Source: Deltaproteobacteria bacterium (GTDB lineage: Bacteria; Myxococcota_A; Polyangia; Polyangiales; JADJMO01). Taken from it: a stretch of 38,253 bases of DNA. A program made the position numbers and the translations under genes. Each line of letters starts with the position of its first letter. Position 1 is the first letter of the stretch. Below the pieces are notes generated by a model that was not told the DNA's origin, searched no databases, and saw only the letters and a list, made by a program, of their open reading frames with translations. The DNA lies in the NCBI GenBank assembly GCA_016182965.1, contig JACPFM010000112.1, positions 14,853 to 53,105 on the forward strand, in the 5' to 3' direction. Of the stretch, positions 32,295 through 38,253 are shown piece after piece.

Positions 32295-32789
32295 GTGAAC
32301 GTGCGCATCGGTACGATCATCGCAGCGCTCGCGCTCTCCGCCTGCTCGTCGTCGAACTTCAGCGTCAACGAGCCCTCCGCCGACGCGGCGGGTGACGGGG
32401 CGGGCGACGCGCAGACCGAGGCGGCCGCCGACGCCGCGCCCGACGTCTCGGACACCGGCTCCGGAACCACCGAAGCGGGCTCGTTCACGTGCCGGGGGCC
32501 GGCCGACTGTCCGTTCGACAAGAAGTACTGCTGCGCGAAGATCCAGCTCGGACCGGGGACGCCCCCGAGCTGCCCGATGACGACGGCGAGCACCTCGTGC
32601 CAGTCGAGCTGCCCGACCAACATCCCCTTCAGCTGCCCCGCCAACGGCATGATGAAGCTCTGCAAGGTGAGGTCCGACTGCGCCGACGACAGCTCCAACC
32701 CGAACTGCTGCCGCATCACCGCCAGCGGCTCGAACGCGGTGTTCTGCGTCAGCGACATCGTCCGCGGCTACGCGATCGAGTGCTACTGA
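32295..32789 (+). CDS. Cys-rich lipoprotein
   Basis: The GTG at 32295 is preferred to the GTG at 32289 because GAGGAG (32284-32289) then sits 5 nt upstream as SD. The 164-residue product has a lipobox (ALALSAC, Cys17), then an Ala/Asp/Gly/Thr linker of about 45 residues. The C-terminal region has about a dozen cysteines (CRGPADCPFDKKYCCAK, CQSSCPTN, CKVRSDCADDSSNPNCCR), suggesting several disulfides outside the cytoplasm. The pattern is like many small myxobacterial Cys-rich surface lipoproteins; I recognise no named family. It is divergent from the VDTGL-repeat gene with about 195 bp between them. TACTCT at 32199-32204 could be its -10, with a long leader. Function unknown. Confidence 0.78.
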   Translation: MNVRIGTIIAALALSACSSSNFSVNEPSADAAGDGAGDAQTEAAADAAPDVSDTGSGTTEAGSFTCRGPADCPFDKKYCCAKIQLGPGTPPSCPMTTASTSCQSSCPTNIPFSCPANGMMKLCKVRSDCADDSSNPNCCRITASGSNAVFCVSDIVRGYAIECY

Positions 32790-32880
32790 CGCGCTGCTCC
32801 GAAACGGCGCGCGATGACGCGGGCCGCGCGGCTCGGAGCACCGCGTCGAACATTTTGATCATCGCCCCGCGCGCGAGGAA

Positions 32881-34284
32881 ATGCGTATAGGTGCGCCCGT
32901 GAGCGCACACCCCCTCAGCGTACATGATGACGTCCTCTCGTTCGTCGGCCGCACCCCGCTGCTGAAGGTCACGCAGCTCGACACCGGACCGTGCGAGCTG
33001 TACCTCAAGCTCGAGAGCAAGAACCCGGGCGGCTCCATCAAGGATCGCATCGGCCTCGCGATGATCCGGGCCGCCGAGGAGGCGGGCGCGCTCGGCGGTC
33101 ACCAGCGGAGGCTCGTCGAGGCCACGTCGGGCAACACCGGGCTGAGCCTCGCGCTCGTCGCAGCGCAGCGCGGCTACCACCTCACGCTGGTCATCCCCGA
33201 CAAGATGAGCCAGGAGAAGATCTTCCATCTCAAGGCGCTCGGCGCCGAGATCGTGATCACGCGCTCCGACGTCGGAAAGGGCCACCCCGAGTACTACCAG
33301 GACATCGCCGAGCGCATCGCACGCGAGCAGGGCCACTTCTACGTCAACCAGTTCGACAACCCCGCGAACCCGCGCGCGCACGAGCAGACCACCGGCCCCG
33401 AGATCGCCGAGCAGCTGCGCGGCGAGATCGGCGCGATGGTGTGCGGCGTCGGCTCCGGCGGCACGATCACCGGCCTCTCGCGCTACTTCGCGCGCGCCGT
33501 GCCCTCGTGCGAGATGGTCCTCGCCGATCCGCAGGGCTCGGTGCTCGCCGACTACGTCAAGACGGGGAAGATCGGCGCCGCCGGCTCGTGGCTCGTCGAG
33601 GGCATCGGCGAGGACTTCCTCCCCGGCATCTGCGATCTCTCCCGGGTCAAGCACGCGTACTCGATCCCCGACGCCGAGAGCCTCTCCACCGCGCGCGAGC
33701 TGCTGCGGAAGGTGGGCGTGCTCGCCGGCTCGTCGACCGGCACGCTGGTCGCGGCCGCGCTGCGGTACTGCCGCGAGCAGAGCTCCCCGAAGAAGGTGTG
33801 CACGCTCGTCTGCGACAGCGGCAACAAGTACCTGTCGAAGATGTTCAACGACTTCTGGATGGCCGATCAGGGCCTGCTCGAGCGCCCGAAGACGGGCGAT
33901 CTGCGCGAGGTGATCTCGCACCGCTTCGCCGATCGCACGGTGTTCACCGTCGCGCCCGACGACGCCCTCCTCATCGCGTACGGCCGAATGAAGCTCTACG
34001 ACGTCTCGCAGCTCCCGGTGATGGAAGCCGGGAAGGTCGTCGGCTTCGTCGACGAGTCGGATCTGCTCCTCGCGACCGTCGACGCGCCGGCCGAGCTCCG
34101 CCACAAGAAGGTCCGCGACGTCATGGCGACGCGCGTGCGCACGGTGCCCGTGTCGACGCCGATCCGTGAGCTGCTGCCGCTGTTCGACGCGGGGCTCACG
34201 CCCATCGTCGTCGACGGCGACGAGTTCCTCGGCGTCGTGACCCGCATCGACGTCCTGAACTGGCTCCGGCGCAAGCTGTCGTAG
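32881..34284 (+). CDS. cbs: Cystathionine beta-synthase with C-terminal CBS pair
   Basis: 467 residues from ATG 32881; GTG 32899 is an alternative start that drops six residues. The fold-type II PLP core is clear: SKNPGGSIKDRIG with PLP Lys54, EATSGNTGLSLA (phosphate and substrate loop), and GVGSGGTITG, which holds the PLP phosphate. Two CBS motifs follow from about residue 340 (TVAPDDALLIAYGRMKLYDV; VRDVMATRVRTVPVSTPIRE), as in full-length cystathionine beta-synthases. It condenses serine (or O-acetylserine) with homocysteine in transsulfuration, with the CBS pair as possible regulatory sites. The N-terminus has no heme-binding Cys/His module like the human enzyme. O-acetylserine sulfhydrylase fused to CBS domains remains possible. 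The deacetylase gene follows after 32 bp. Confidence 0.9.
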   Translation: MRIGAPVSAHPLSVHDDVLSFVGRTPLLKVTQLDTGPCELYLKLESKNPGGSIKDRIGLAMIRAAEEAGALGGHQRRLVEATSGNTGLSLALVAAQRGYHLTLVIPDKMSQEKIFHLKALGAEIVITRSDVGKGHPEYYQDIAERIAREQGHFYVNQFDNPANPRAHEQTTGPEIAEQLRGEIGAMVCGVGSGGTITGLSRYFARAVPSCEMVLADPQGSVLADYVKTGKIGAAGSWLVEGIGEDFLPGICDLSRVKHAYSIPDAESLSTARELLRKVGVLAGSSTGTLVAAALRYCREQSSPKKVCTLVCDSGNKYLSKMFNDFWMADQGLLERPKTGDLREVISHRFADRTVFTVAPDDALLIAYGRMKLYDVSQLPVMEAGKVVGFVDESDLLLATVDAPAELRHKKVRDVMATRVRTVPVSTPIRELLPLFDAGLTPIVVDGDEFLGVVTRIDVLNWLRRKLS

Positions 34285-34316
34285 GCGCGGAACGTTGCCT
34301 GCAAGAGCTCGCGCCC

Positions 34317-35657
34317 ATGCGTGGACGCGTCTCGATCGCGTGGCTCCCTCTGAGTCTGCTCCTCCTCGGATGCGACGCGCGAGACGCTCACGAAGGTGAC
34401 ACCATCGGCCGGAAGGCGGCGCCGTTGAGCGTCCCCGCCGGAGTGCCCTTCCTCGACTTCGACGTCGACACGGCCGACGGCTCGATCGCCCTCACCTTCG
34501 ACGACGGCCCCGAGTACTCCGGCACGACCCTGCAGGTGCTCGACGTCCTGAAGGCGGAGGGCGTCCACGCGACGTTCTTCATCAACACCGACGACGCGAT
34601 CAACGTCCTCGCGTCGTCGAGCGCGCGGCTGGCCGTGCAGCGGATGATCGCCGAGGGGCATCATGTCGGAAACCACACGGTCCACCACCTGAGCCTCGGG
34701 GCGACGACGACCGATGTCGAGGCCGAGGTCTCCGGCGTCGTGGCCGTGCTGCGGTCGGTCGCGCCCGACGCGTTGATCGTGCGCCTCTCGCGCGCGCCCT
34801 ACGGCGAGCCGTACTTCGGCCCGCAGGACCGGCTCGACGCCGTCGCGCCGATCGTCGCGCGGTACGGCGTCCACGTCGGCTGGAACATCGACTCGCGCGA
34901 CTGGGCCTGCACGAGCGCCACCGACCCCGCGGCATGCGTGGTGAGCACGGTCTTGAAGGACGTCGACGCCGGACGCAGCGGCATCGTCCTGTTGCACAGC
35001 ACCAAGGCCCATACGGTGACCGCGTTGAAGCCGCTGATCGCCGAGCTGCGCAAGCGCGAGAAGTCGTTCACCGGCGTCGAGGAGCTGGTCGTCGCGAAGT
35101 ACGGCAAGCCCTCGCGGCGTCTGTTCCGGTGCGTCGACAGCGCCGAGTGCTGGAGCGGCGACGTGTGCGGAAGCGACGGTCGCTGCGGCCCCAGCGCCAC
35201 GACGTCCACCGACGCAGGTGCGTCGGACGTCGGCGTCGACGCCGGACCGGTCGACGGCGGGAGGTCGGACACCGGCCTTCTGGACTCCGGTTCCGCGGAC
35301 ACCGGCAAGCAGGACTCCGGCGCCGCCGGCGCGAACGACTCGGGCGGGATCGACTCGGGGCTCGCCGACACGGGCGCCCGCGACGCCGATCGGAAGGAGG
35401 CGGAGGCCGGGGCGCTGTCCGGCGAGCTCGTCACGACCCTCGTGGCGGCCCAGAACGACGACGCCGTCGACGACGCCGTCGAGGCGGGTCCCGTCGAGCA
35501 CCAGTCGAACGAGCTCGCGCGCTCGACCGCGAACGCGCCCCTCGAGGCTTCGGCGTGCGTCTACGGAGGCGCGCGCCGCGGGGAGCAGGCGGCGCTCGCC
35601 CTCTCGTTCCTCGCGATCGTGTGCGCGACCGCGAAGCGCCGCGCGAAGAGCCGCTGA
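34317..35657 (+). CDS. NodB-type polysaccharide deacetylase lipoprotein with MYXO-CTERM-like tail
   Basis: 446 residues with signal peptide and lipobox (LLLLGC, Cys19). The NodB domain (about 50-235) is catalytically complete: TFDDG with base D62 and metal D63, HTVHH giving the H120/H124 metal pair, RAPYGEPY, DSRDW, and IVLLHS. It is therefore a likely metal-dependent deacetylase of chitin-, peptidoglycan- or exopolysaccharide-type N-acetyl sugars. A Cys-rich module follows (FRCVDSAECWSGDVCGSDGRC), then an Asp/Gly/Ser-rich repeat region (DTGLLDSGSADTGKQDSG). The C-terminus (CVYGGARRGEQAALALSFLA then KRRAKSR) resembles a MYXO-CTERM sorting signal. A lipobox plus a MYXO-CTERM-like end is unusual; one of them may be non-functional. 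Substrate unknown. Confidence 0.88.
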   Translation: MRGRVSIAWLPLSLLLLGCDARDAHEGDTIGRKAAPLSVPAGVPFLDFDVDTADGSIALTFDDGPEYSGTTLQVLDVLKAEGVHATFFINTDDAINVLASSSARLAVQRMIAEGHHVGNHTVHHLSLGATTTDVEAEVSGVVAVLRSVAPDALIVRLSRAPYGEPYFGPQDRLDAVAPIVARYGVHVGWNIDSRDWACTSATDPAACVVSTVLKDVDAGRSGIVLLHSTKAHTVTALKPLIAELRKREKSFTGVEELVVAKYGKPSRRLFRCVDSAECWSGDVCGSDGRCGPSATTSTDAGASDVGVDAGPVDGGRSDTGLLDSGSADTGKQDSGAAGANDSGGIDSGLADTGARDADRKEAEAGALSGELVTTLVAAQNDDAVDDAVEAGPVEHQSNELARSTANAPLEASACVYGGARRGEQAALALSFLAIVCATAKRRAKSR

Positions 35658-35677
35658 GCCCTCCGCAAAAGGGGGCG

Positions 35678-35713
35678 CGACGCGCGAAGGGCCGAAGGAC
35701 CCCTCACGCGTCG
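35678..35713. terminator. Imperfect stem-loop downstream of deacetylase gene
   Basis: CGACGCG (35678-35684) pairs with CGCGTCG (35707-35713), with further pairing inside: 12 of 14 pairs around a short loop. It lies between convergent genes and can act for both strands. There is no U-run, so it may act with Rho or be a repeat. Confidence 0.5.
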
Positions 35714-35725
35714 ATCGGGAGGCGA

Positions 35726-35754
35726 CGCGCGAGGGGCAAGGAGCCCCTCGCGCG
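35726..35754. terminator. Perfect 12-bp stem-loop, likely bidirectional terminator
   Basis: CGCGCGAGGGGC (35726-35737) and its exact complement (35743-35754) enclose AAGGA. It sits between the convergent deacetylase and lipoprotein genes, ending 8 bp before the latter's stop. Its core resembles the neighbouring imperfect hairpin, so the two may derive from a duplicated repeat. No T-run follows. Confidence 0.55.
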
Positions 35755-35762
35755 CGAGTCGC

Positions 35763-36506
35763 TCACGGGAGGTAGCAGAACAGGAGGTGGCTGATGGCCT
35801 CGCCGTCGGGCGTCGTCAGCGCCTCGGTCTGCGAGCCGTCGTAGACCTGCGCGCCCGGACCGCCCTTCACGATCACGCCGACGATCGTGCCCGTGCTCGT
35901 GTAGGAGAAGCTGTTGCCGTCGAGGGTGATGGTGACCGAGGCCGAGCCGTCGGCGCTCGTGTACGTACCGCCCTTCGGGCTCGCGAGCTTCGCGCTCTCG
36001 ATGCGGATCTCGAGCGACCCCTGGAACAGCTCCGCGCACGTCGGGTTGCCCGGGACCTCGCGCGGGAAGACCTCGATCTCGGGCACGACGATCACGCCAC
36101 CCGGATCCTGAGTGGTGCCGGTGCCGTCGGTGATCGGACTGTCGCCACCTGTGCCGTCGGTGCCCGTGCCGGTACCGGTACCGGTGCCGTCGCCCGTCCC
36201 GTCGGTGATCGGGCCATCGGTACCGGAGCCCGTTCCATCGCCCGTGCCGGCGCCCGGATCGGCGATCTCGATCACGATGCCCGGTGTCAGCGTCCCCGGA
36301 TCACCGGGGAGCGGAACGCCCGTCGACAGCGGCGGGATCTCGAGGCTCCACGGCGGCACCAACGCGAGAGACGGCACGACGTCTCCACCGGCGGTCGCCT
36401 CCGTCTCTCCACCGCCACCCGGAAGTACTTCGGTCGTTCCGTCGGTCGCGCTGCAACCGACGAGGAGCGTGAAGGCCGCAGTGAATGTGAATGTGAACGT
36501 CTTCAT
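35763..36506 (-). CDS. Lipoprotein with Gly/Thr/Asp repeat linker
   Basis: The ATG at 36506 has a GGGAGGGGAG SD a few bases upstream and starts a signal peptide with lipobox (TLLVGC, Cys18), giving 247 residues. The middle (about 80-145) is low-complexity, with repeated GTGDGTGTGTGTGTDGTG and two PITDGTG units, like a flexible stalk. The C-terminal 100 residues form a folded domain (TCAELFQGSLEIRIESAKLA, then ASVTITLDGNSFSYTSTGTI and a terminal LLFCYLP) with two cysteines that could pair. I recognise no family. It is convergent with the deacetylase gene. Expected in the periplasm or on the outer surface. Confidence 0.8.
   Translation of the reverse strand: MKTFTFTFTAAFTLLVGCSATDGTTEVLPGGGGETEATAGGDVVPSLALVPPWSLEIPPLSTGVPLPGDPGTLTPGIVIEIADPGAGTGDGTGSGTDGPITDGTGDGTGTGTGTGTDGTGGDSPITDGTGTTQDPGGVIVVPEIEVFPREVPGNPTCAELFQGSLEIRIESAKLASPKGGTYTSADGSASVTITLDGNSFSYTSTGTIVGVIVKGGPGAQVYDGSQTEALTTPDGEAISHLLFCYLP
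36118..36256 (-). repeat. Low-complexity coding repeats (GTG/GTD, PITDGTG)
   Basis: Short GGT/ACC-rich repeats encode the Gly/Thr/Asp stalk of the lipoprotein. A 14-bp unit for PITDG recurs, spaced by GT-rich codons. Coding repetition only. Confidence 0.6.
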
Positions 36507-36873
36507 GATGGTCGACTCCCCTCCCGAGCGCGCACACGCTCGGCCGCGATGACACTGTCTGGACGCGGGGCGCACCTTCGCGTCGGACTGCGTGCGGGGC
36601 GTCATTCACGCCCGCTCGACGCGCAGGAGTGCAGTCGATGTGCCAGTCGTTGCGCGGCGATCGCGGTGCAGGGCAAGCGATCGTCGCGCGCCGCGCGTGC
36701 GGAAGGGAGTGCTCAACACGCCCACGAGGTGCGTAGAAGGGATGGCTCCACCGTGCTCGTCGCGTCAGGTGCGCAATCGCGACGCCGCTGCGCGCAAGGC
36801 GTTCGGCGACGTCTGCTCGTGCTCCCCGCGCGTACGCTTCCGCTCTGCGCGTATTCCGATGTAGGCGCTTGTC
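36507..36873. other. 367-bp intergenic region without recognisable gene
   Basis: It lies upstream of the minus-strand lipoprotein gene and downstream of the TerB-like gene, and should hold the promoter of the former. A 5-bp stem (GAGCG ... CGCTC, 36526-36541) and a GACACTGTC palindrome (36549-36557) are visible, but nothing firm. The plus-strand ORF at 36592-36864 is Arg/Ser/Cys-rich and not protein-like. No RNA gene was recognised. Confidence 0.5.
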
Positions 36874-37347
36874 TCAGTACCCGAGGCGTTTGCGCGCAGC
36901 ATCGTCGGCGATCTGCAGATCGAGCGCCGACACGACCCGTCGGATCGCATATCGCTCTTCGGCGCTGAGCTTCTCGCCGAACCCGAGCACGCCGCCCGAC
37001 GCGCCCGCGATGGAGAGCGCGAGCTCGACGAGCGCGCGGTCGTAGATCGTGCGCGCGTCGGCCGGCATGCGACGCACGATGCCGCCAAGCTGGCGGACCC
37101 ACGGCAGCTGCGGCCAGTCCGGATGATCGGCCGCCTTGTTCGCGTCGGGGAAGTCGGACCCGGCGAACGCGGCGCCGAAGCGCTCGCGCACCAGGTCGTT
37201 GGCGGCAGCGGCCGCGTTCTGCTCACGCTTGTCGACGACGCTGTCGGCCTTGGCGACGACGCGCAGGACGAACGCCACCGAGCCGTGCAGCACGGCGCGG
37301 TCCTCGTCGTTCAGGGTGGCGGCGAACGCTTCGATCGGGTTGGCCAT
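36874..37347 (-). CDS. TerB-like fold protein
   Basis: The ATG at 37347 gives 157 residues, 6 nt downstream of a TACGCT hexamer; the open frame extends further without support. The sequence is helical throughout. VLHGSVAFVLRVVAKADSVV followed by DKREQ resembles the A-D-x-x-V-x-x-x-E signature of TerB/DjlA-type helical bundles. A second similar unit is FGEKLSAEERYAIRRVVSAL near the C-terminus. TerB-type domains sit at the membrane or bind metal and partner proteins in stress responses, but this protein stands alone here and lacks tellurite-resistance neighbours. Assignment is by pattern and is tentative. It is cytoplasmic, as no signal peptide is seen. Confidence 0.65.
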   Translation of the reverse strand: MANPIEAFAATLNDEDRAVLHGSVAFVLRVVAKADSVVDKREQNAAAAANDLVRERFGAAFAGSDFPDANKAADHPDWPQLPWVRQLGGIVRRMPADARTIYDRALVELALSIAGASGGVLGFGEKLSAEERYAIRRVVSALDLQIADDAARKRLGY

Positions 37348-37353
37348 GCGCCG

Positions 37354-37359
37354 AGCGTA
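37354..37359 (-). promoter_or_regulatory. Putative -10 element TACGCT for TerB-like gene
   Basis: On the minus strand TACGCT ends 6 nt before the ATG at 37347, with no SD. This predicts a leaderless transcript and fixes the start. Confidence 0.45.
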
Positions 37360-37567
37360 CCCGCGTTCGGGGACACGTTCGACGCCGATGCGCGGAGGGC
37401 GCCGGGCGTCGCTCGCGCCGCCCGAGCCACCGGCCAGGACGCTCTGATTTTCCGAGTTGACGGGGGACATGGTTCCCGCTGAGCCTGACCGGCGGCGAGC
37501 GTCGTGGGAGCTCGCGCCAGTTTCGCGGCTGATGGAGCGCTCATCGGGCGCTCATGGGAGGTCCTCG

Positions 37568-38158
37568 ATGGCCCGGCACTACCTCATCGTGAACGATCTG
37601 AGCAACGCCCCGCGCGACGTCGCCTTCGTCGACGTGTCGACCGACGCGCCGCCGCAGACGCCGATCACCGTGCAGATCGAGGTCCTGGTCCCCGACCCGC
37701 AGACGGGGCAGCTCCCCCCACCGATGCAGGTCGCGCTCCAGAACGGCTTCGGTCGCAGCGCCACGTTCCGCGTCGTGAGCAACGGCCTCCTGCGCATCGA
37801 CACCCCGATGCCGTTCGCCGCGACCCTCCACCAGCGCTCCAACAACGGAAAGCTCGTGATCGCCTCGGTCGATCCGGCGCGCGCCGCCGGCCGCGCGTTC
37901 TTCGCGGCCGTCGGCGACGGCGGCTCCGCGCACATCCTGGTGGGCAATCCCCAGGACGTGCCCGCCAACGTGCGCCTCGCCATCGATTCTCTGCAGGCGC
38001 AGCCGTTCGCGACCGCGACCATCCCGCCGCTGTCGGCCGCGAAGTTCGCGGTCCCGCTGCTGCAGCGGAACGTGTGCATCGCGAGCGACGTCGACGTGCT
38101 CGCGCAGCTCGCGGTCGACATCATCCGCGTCGACGTCGCGCCGCTCCTCCCCCTCTGA
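37568..38158 (+). CDS. Hypothetical beta-rich protein
   Basis: The ATG at 37568 is preceded by GGGAGG with 6-nt spacing and gives 196 residues; the frame is open about 110 bp further upstream but without a good start. The sequence is mainly alternating hydrophobic strands (PITVQIEVLVPDPQTG, SATFRVVSNGLLRIDTPMPF, GSAHILVGNPQDVPANVRLA). It suggests one or two beta-sandwich domains. There is no signal peptide or Cys-rich module; one Cys occurs near the end. I do not recognise a family. A lipoprotein gene begins 2 bp after its stop, so they are probably one operon. Confidence 0.72.
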   Translation: MARHYLIVNDLSNAPRDVAFVDVSTDAPPQTPITVQIEVLVPDPQTGQLPPPMQVALQNGFGRSATFRVVSNGLLRIDTPMPFAATLHQRSNNGKLVIASVDPARAAGRAFFAAVGDGGSAHILVGNPQDVPANVRLAIDSLQAQPFATATIPPLSAAKFAVPLLQRNVCIASDVDVLAQLAVDIIRVDVAPLLPL

Positions 38159-38160
38159 TC

Positions 38161-38253
38161 ATGCGCCTCGCCGCGCTCGCCCTCGCCGTGGCCGCGGCGT
38201 CGTGCGGCGCGAAACCGCCCGCGCCGGGCGAGTCGGTCCGGTGCGAGGCGGGG
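38161..38253 (+). CDS. N-terminus of a lipoprotein, cut by window edge
   Basis: The ATG at 38161, 2 bp after the preceding stop, opens a frame that runs off the end of the window. The 31 visible residues are a short signal peptide with a C-terminal Ala/Ser stretch before Cys15 (AAASC), followed by a Pro/Lys/Glu-containing linker. This looks like a lipobox. The rest of the protein is not in the window. Confidence 0.65.
   Translation, partial: MRLAALALAVAAASCGAKPPAPGESVRCEAG

Noticed and set aside
32886..32891. TATAGG as -10 for the cystathionine beta-synthase gene with GTG 32899 as leaderless start
   Set aside because: It lacks the final T that all other hexamers of this pattern have, so it does not decide between ATG 32881 and GTG 32899.
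36592..36864. 90-residue plus-strand ORF in the 367-bp intergenic region
   Set aside because: The product is Arg/Ser/Cys-rich without pattern, codon third positions are not G/C-enriched like real genes, and there is no SD or -10.

Overview
The window is about 70% G+C, and nearly every gene prefers G or C in third codon positions. Three traits point to a myxobacterium (Myxococcota, most likely a Polyangia-type genome): many lipoproteins whose lipobox is followed by an Asp/Ala/Gly/Thr-rich linker, C-terminal Cys + hydrophobic + Arg tails of the MYXO-CTERM kind, and a Pkn2-type Ser/Thr kinase with a C-terminal transmembrane anchor. The taxon is inferred; there is no rRNA or other marker gene here. 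Thirty-six coding regions are called. The two at the window edges are partial.

Layout. 1-837: 3' part of a secreted zinc metalloprotease. 882-3249: a kefF-kefC-like pair (flavodoxin-fold ancillary protein and K+/H+ antiporter), then a lipoprotein (3260-3991). 4039-11805: the most interesting block, six tightly packed genes: YfcE-like phosphoesterase, SWIM zinc-finger protein, DUF5691, MoxR-type AAA+ ATPase, DUF5682 and VWA-domain protein. Most junctions overlap by 1-4 bp. The five genes from SWIM to VWA form a recurring but functionally undescribed bacterial cassette. The DUF5682 protein carries motifs I read as an EreA/ChaN/TraB (TIKI)-type hydrolase core. Immediately after it, 11834-12782 holds a small protein overlapping an AbiEii-like nucleotidyltransferase, which looks like a toxin-antitoxin pair.

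12789-16036: a Cys-rich lipoprotein; a near-consensus sigma-54 promoter ahead of a 55-residue ORF and a ureidoglycolate lyase gene; a tandem cyclic-nucleotide-binding-domain protein; and a small Cys-rich protein. 16295-20807 (minus strand): glycogen branching enzyme, a lipoprotein with DT-x-V repeats, and a NahK-like kinase. 20808-21081 is a divergent intergenic region with a 12-bp inverted repeat and five consecutive mini-hairpins. 21082-28576 (plus strand): methyltransferase with regulatory domain, DUF2804 protein, a small possible gene remnant, two-domain VOC protein, an unrecognised protein, a GH31 lipoprotein and a PhzF-family isomerase. 28577-32099 (minus strand): a PEGA/TPR-like membrane protein overlapping a Ser/Thr kinase gene, and a surface protein with eleven perfect VDTGL repeats. 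32295-38253: Cys-rich lipoprotein, cystathionine beta-synthase with CBS pair, NodB polysaccharide deacetylase with MYXO-CTERM-like tail, Gly/Thr-repeat lipoprotein, TerB-like protein, an unknown protein and the start of another lipoprotein.

A pattern across the window: eleven genes lacking an evident Shine-Dalgarno have a TAnnnT hexamer ending only 6-9 nt before the start codon. This is what leaderless or near-leaderless transcripts would look like. No tRNA, rRNA, insertion sequence, CRISPR array or replication origin was found.
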